A stretch of 64,000 bases of DNA from Novosphingobium sp. SG919 (GTDB taxonomy: Bacteria; Pseudomonadota; Alphaproteobacteria; Sphingomonadales; Sphingomonadaceae): the NCBI RefSeq assembly GCF_012932495.1, contig NZ_JABCNG010000001.1:434001-498000 (forward strand). The letters are read 5' to 3'. This document shows, piece after piece, positions 61,646 to 64,000 of this stretch; within the stretch, counting starts at the first letter, position 1, and every line of letters begins with the position of its first letter. The translations under genes were made by a program, and so were the position numbers. Below the pieces are notes generated by a model. It saw only the letters and a list, made by a program, of their open reading frames with translations, had not been told where the DNA came from and did no database searches.

Positions 61646-63547
61646 ATGGTGGCGTCCTACGCCCACAATCTGTCGCGGCGCCTGCCGCTGCTGTCGCTGC
61701 TGGTGATCCTGGGCGTGGGCCTGGTGATCATGCGCTTCATCGGCACGGTCCACTGGCCGGTCTTGTTGCCGGGCGTGGCGATGATGGCCTTCGCCGCCGA
61801 GCGCGGCTGGCACTGGCTGCCTTCCCAGGTGGCGCAACGCCCCCTGGCGCGGCGGCGCAAGGATATCGTCACTTTGCCGATGAGCGTGGGGCTTTCGGCG
61901 CTGTTCGCCGTGTCGTGGGCGCTCTCGCTCTATTGCGTGGGCAACGATGCGCAGCGGGCGCTGGTGCGCGTGCTGCTCTCGGTGGTGTCGGTGGCGGGCG
62001 TGCTGGGCCTGGCCCATGCGCCCGCCGCGGCCCTGCGCCTGGCGCTGACCTGCACGGTGCCGGCTGCCATTGTCTACCTCGCCGTCGATGGGGCGGGGGT
62101 TTGGCCGGTGGTCGTGGTCCTGACGATGGCCAATCTCACCGTGCTGATGATGACGTTCGGCTTTCACGCCGATTTCGTGCGGCTGGAGCTGTCGCGTCAG
62201 CAACTTGCCCGGCGCGAACGGCTGGCCGCGCGGCTGGCGCAGACGAACTTTGAGCAGGCCTCGCGCGATCCCCTGACCGGCGGTCTCAACCGCCGCGCGA
62301 TCCTGGCGCGGCTGGCCCAGGAAGTGACCCGGTACGATGCGCCGCAACCCTGGCTGGCGCTGCTCGATCTCGATGGGTTCAAGCATATCAACGACACCTA
62401 TGGCCACGCTGCGGGCGATGACGTGCTGCGCGCGGTTTCGCGCCGCATCGATGCGATCGGCGGGGTGGTGGCGCATGGCCGGCTGGGCGGCGATGAATTC
62501 GCGATCCTGTTCGATGGCGCGCTCGACGGGCCGGGCGTGGCAGCGGCTGCCCATGCCCTGTCACAGGCGGTGCGCGCGCCCGTGGTGCACAATGGCGTTA
62601 CCTTGCGCCTGCATGCGTCCACCGGAATTCACCGGATGCGGGGGGCCAATGCCGGGGCGGCGAATGTGGGCGGGCACGCCGTGGGGGCCTGCCTCGAACG
62701 AGCCGATGCCGCGCTCTACAAGGCCAAGAAGCGGGGCGAAGGCGCGATCGTTCTGTTCGGCCCGGAAGACGAAGTGGCCCTGCAGCATCGCAGCGCGATG
62801 ACCCGCCAGTTCAACGGTTGCCGCCTGGATGACCGGCTGCGCCTGCTTTACCAGCCGTTCTACGATGTCGACAGCGGCGCCGTGCTGGGGTTCGAGGCGT
62901 TTGCCCGCTGGTCGCCCGATGGGCAGACCTGGTTGGCGCCCGGCGAATTCATGCACCTGGCCACGGCCACCGGCCGCACCGGCGAACTGACCCGCGCGGT
63001 GATCGCGCGCACTTTGGCCGAATGCGATGCCTGGCGGCGCGGGTTGACCGTGGCGATCAACCTCAGTCCGCGCGATGTCACCCGCGAGGGCGCGGTCGAA
63101 TCGCTCGATCGCCTGGTGCGCGATGCCGGCGCGGACCCTGCCCGTTTCCTGCTGGAAATGAACGAAGCGGCGCTGCTGGCCGATCCGCGCCGCGCCCGCA
63201 CCCAGTTGGAAGCATTCCGCGCCGCCGGCTTCCGCCTGGCGCTCGACGATTTCGGTGCCGGCTGGTCAAGCCTGTCGCAGTTGCGCGATCTGCCGCTGGA
63301 CATGGTCAAGATCGATCGCGGGCTGGCGGCCGCGCTGTCGAGCGATCCTGGCGCGCGGGCGATCGTGGGCACGATCGTGTCGTTCGCCTGGCAACTGGGC
63401 ATCGAATGCATGATCGAAGGCGTGGAGGACGAAGCCCAGCTGGCCACCGCCCGCGCGCTGGGCATCCGCCTGATGCAAGGCTATCACCTGGGCCGGCCCG
63501 AGCGGGCCGACGTGGCCCTGGCTGCCATGGACCGCGCCGTGGCCTGA
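61646..63547 (+). CDS. Membrane GGDEF-EAL protein (c-di-GMP turnover)
   Basis: About 633 residues. Five or six N-terminal membrane segments are followed by a GGDEF domain (SRDPLTGGLNRRAILARLA; AHGRLGGDEFAILFDGAL, intact) and an EAL domain. EAL residues: GFEAFARW (EAF instead of the usual EAL/EVLxR), NLSPRD, LEMNEAAL, LALDDFGAGWSSL, MVKIDRGL and MIEGVEDEAQ, so most metal and substrate residues remain. It could both make and break c-di-GMP. A frame extends upstream to 61481, but the extra residues are not protein-like in composition and the membrane part starts well after 61646. A PilZ protein at 4340-4747 is a possible downstream receptor. Confidence 0.87.
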   Translation: MVASYAHNLSRRLPLLSLLVILGVGLVIMRFIGTVHWPVLLPGVAMMAFAAERGWHWLPSQVAQRPLARRRKDIVTLPMSVGLSALFAVSWALSLYCVGNDAQRALVRVLLSVVSVAGVLGLAHAPAAALRLALTCTVPAAIVYLAVDGAGVWPVVVVLTMANLTVLMMTFGFHADFVRLELSRQQLARRERLAARLAQTNFEQASRDPLTGGLNRRAILARLAQEVTRYDAPQPWLALLDLDGFKHINDTYGHAAGDDVLRAVSRRIDAIGGVVAHGRLGGDEFAILFDGALDGPGVAAAAHALSQAVRAPVVHNGVTLRLHASTGIHRMRGANAGAANVGGHAVGACLERADAALYKAKKRGEGAIVLFGPEDEVALQHRSAMTRQFNGCRLDDRLRLLYQPFYDVDSGAVLGFEAFARWSPDGQTWLAPGEFMHLATATGRTGELTRAVIARTLAECDAWRRGLTVAINLSPRDVTREGAVESLDRLVRDAGADPARFLLEMNEAALLADPRRARTQLEAFRAAGFRLALDDFGAGWSSLSQLRDLPLDMVKIDRGLAAALSSDPGARAIVGTIVSFAWQLGIECMIEGVEDEAQLATARALGIRLMQGYHLGRPERADVALAAMDRAVA

Positions 63548-63587
63548 TGCGGCAAGGTTGCGCTGGGTGCGAGGCTTTACGCCTGCG

Positions 63588-64000
63588 TCAGTGCACGTCC
63601 ACCAGCACCCGCTCTCCGCCCGGCGGGATCAGGCGGCGAAACAGGCGGCCGCGTTCCGAGAACAGCACGAGGCCCAGCGACAGCAGGCCGCAGGTGACGA
63701 AGGCGATCGAGAGCGGACGCGCCGTGCCGTCGTAAACCTGGCCGATGGCGATGCCGATCAGCGAGCCGATCAGGGTGCGCATGAACATCTGCATCGAACT
63801 GGCAGCGCCCGCCGTGCGGGCAAAGGGCTGCAGCGCGATCGAGCTGAAATTGGCGCCGATGAATCCCATGGCGCAGATGTTGGCCGCCATCACCGGCATG
63901 AAGCGCAGCAGCGTCTGATGCGGGCTGAACGCGAAGTGGACTTGCAGCAGGCTGAGGCCGATGCATGCCAGCAGCGCGGTTTGCGACACGCGCCGCGCGC
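63588..64000 (-). CDS. Bcr/CflA-family drug exporter, C-terminal part (cut by window edge)
   Basis: The minus-strand frame enters from the right edge and ends at 63588, giving about 137 residues with four membrane segments. ANFSSIALQPFARTAGAASSMQMFMRTLIGSLIGIAIGQVYDGTARPL is typical of the last third of Bcr/CflA MFS exporters, and it ends with a short basic tail. The N-terminal part, including the MFS signature motif, is beyond the window. These carriers export bicyclomycin, chloramphenicol or sulfonamides by proton antiport. It is convergent with the GGDEF-EAL gene, 40 bases away. Confidence 0.85.
   Translation of the reverse strand, partial: ARRVSQTALLACIGLSLLQVHFAFSPHQTLLRFMPVMAANICAMGFIGANFSSIALQPFARTAGAASSMQMFMRTLIGSLIGIAIGQVYDGTARPLSIAFVTCGLLSLGLVLFSERGRLFRRLIPPGGERVLVDVH

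Overview
The window is high-GC chromosomal DNA of an alphaproteobacterium, most likely order Sphingomonadales (Novosphingobium/Sphingomonas-like). This is inferred from gene content: infA-maf-RNase E/G order, a TonB-dependent receptor with a sphingomonad-type plug, HdaA-type replication regulator, DUF2794 and DUF2256 proteins, an HWE histidine kinase, UbiK, TspO and a Flp/Tad pilus locus. Almost all of it is core-genome material with tight gene packing. I found no rRNA, tRNA, CRISPR array, insertion sequence or prophage.

Layout. 1-4.8 kb: RNase E/G (cut by the left edge), maf and infA on the minus strand, then a large TonB-dependent receptor and a PilZ protein. 4.9-9.6 kb: uvrC, two linked secreted proteins of unknown function, an acyl-CoA thioesterase. 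9.9-16.1 kb: H+-pumping pyrophosphatase, thiL, a TetR regulator overlapping mtnP, a MarR regulator behind a palindromic operator candidate, and a fumarylacetoacetase-like protein that has lost its metal ligands. 16.2-23.4 kb: minus-strand Tad pilus operon cpaA-B-C-D-E-tadB-tadC without cpaF ATPase or pilin. 23.5-29.6 kb: lipase-like hydrolase, FAD oxidoreductase, rnhA-thrB-ispH and exported proteins. 29.7-34.8 kb: lptD, and the divergent pepA-DUF2256-holC-ndk unit. 34.9-43.2 kb: cls, an MFS carrier, purN fused to a YjbR domain, purM, and the divergent DUF2066-hdaA-cysE-DUF2794 run. 43.3-49.4 kb: chemoreceptor, COQ8-like kinase, photolyase-related protein, DUF4328 protein, ilvE. 49.5-55 kb: a leader-like small ORF with an extreme Shine-Dalgarno sequence, a lipoprotein, tlyA, tspO, ubiK, HWE kinase, metZ. 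55-60.5 kb: PMT-type glycosyltransferase, YjdF-like protein, GT2-GtrA fusion, leuB, recO, apaG. 60.5-64 kb: LysR regulator, GGDEF-EAL protein, and the C-terminal part of a Bcr/CflA drug exporter.

Functional themes: nucleotide and amino-acid metabolism (purM/purN, thrB, metZ, cysE, ilvE, leuB, mtnP), envelope assembly (lptD, cls, Tad machinery, PMT and GT2-GtrA), DNA repair and replication (uvrC, recO, rnhA, holC, hdaA, photolyase relative), ubiquinone support (COQ8-like, UbiK) and signalling (PilZ, GGDEF-EAL, chemoreceptor, HWE kinase).

The most unusual spot is 49500-49790, minus strand, just upstream of ilvE: an 18-codon ORF whose ribosome-binding site is complementary to the last 14 bases of 16S rRNA, whose final codons lie in a hairpin, and which is followed by an intrinsic-terminator-like hairpin. 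It looks like an attenuator or small regulatory RNA. Other points worth a second look are the FAH pseudoenzyme, the domain-swapped photolyase relative, the PurN-YjbR fusion, the ATPase-less tad locus, and REP-like repeats, one of which supplies the end of a coding sequence.
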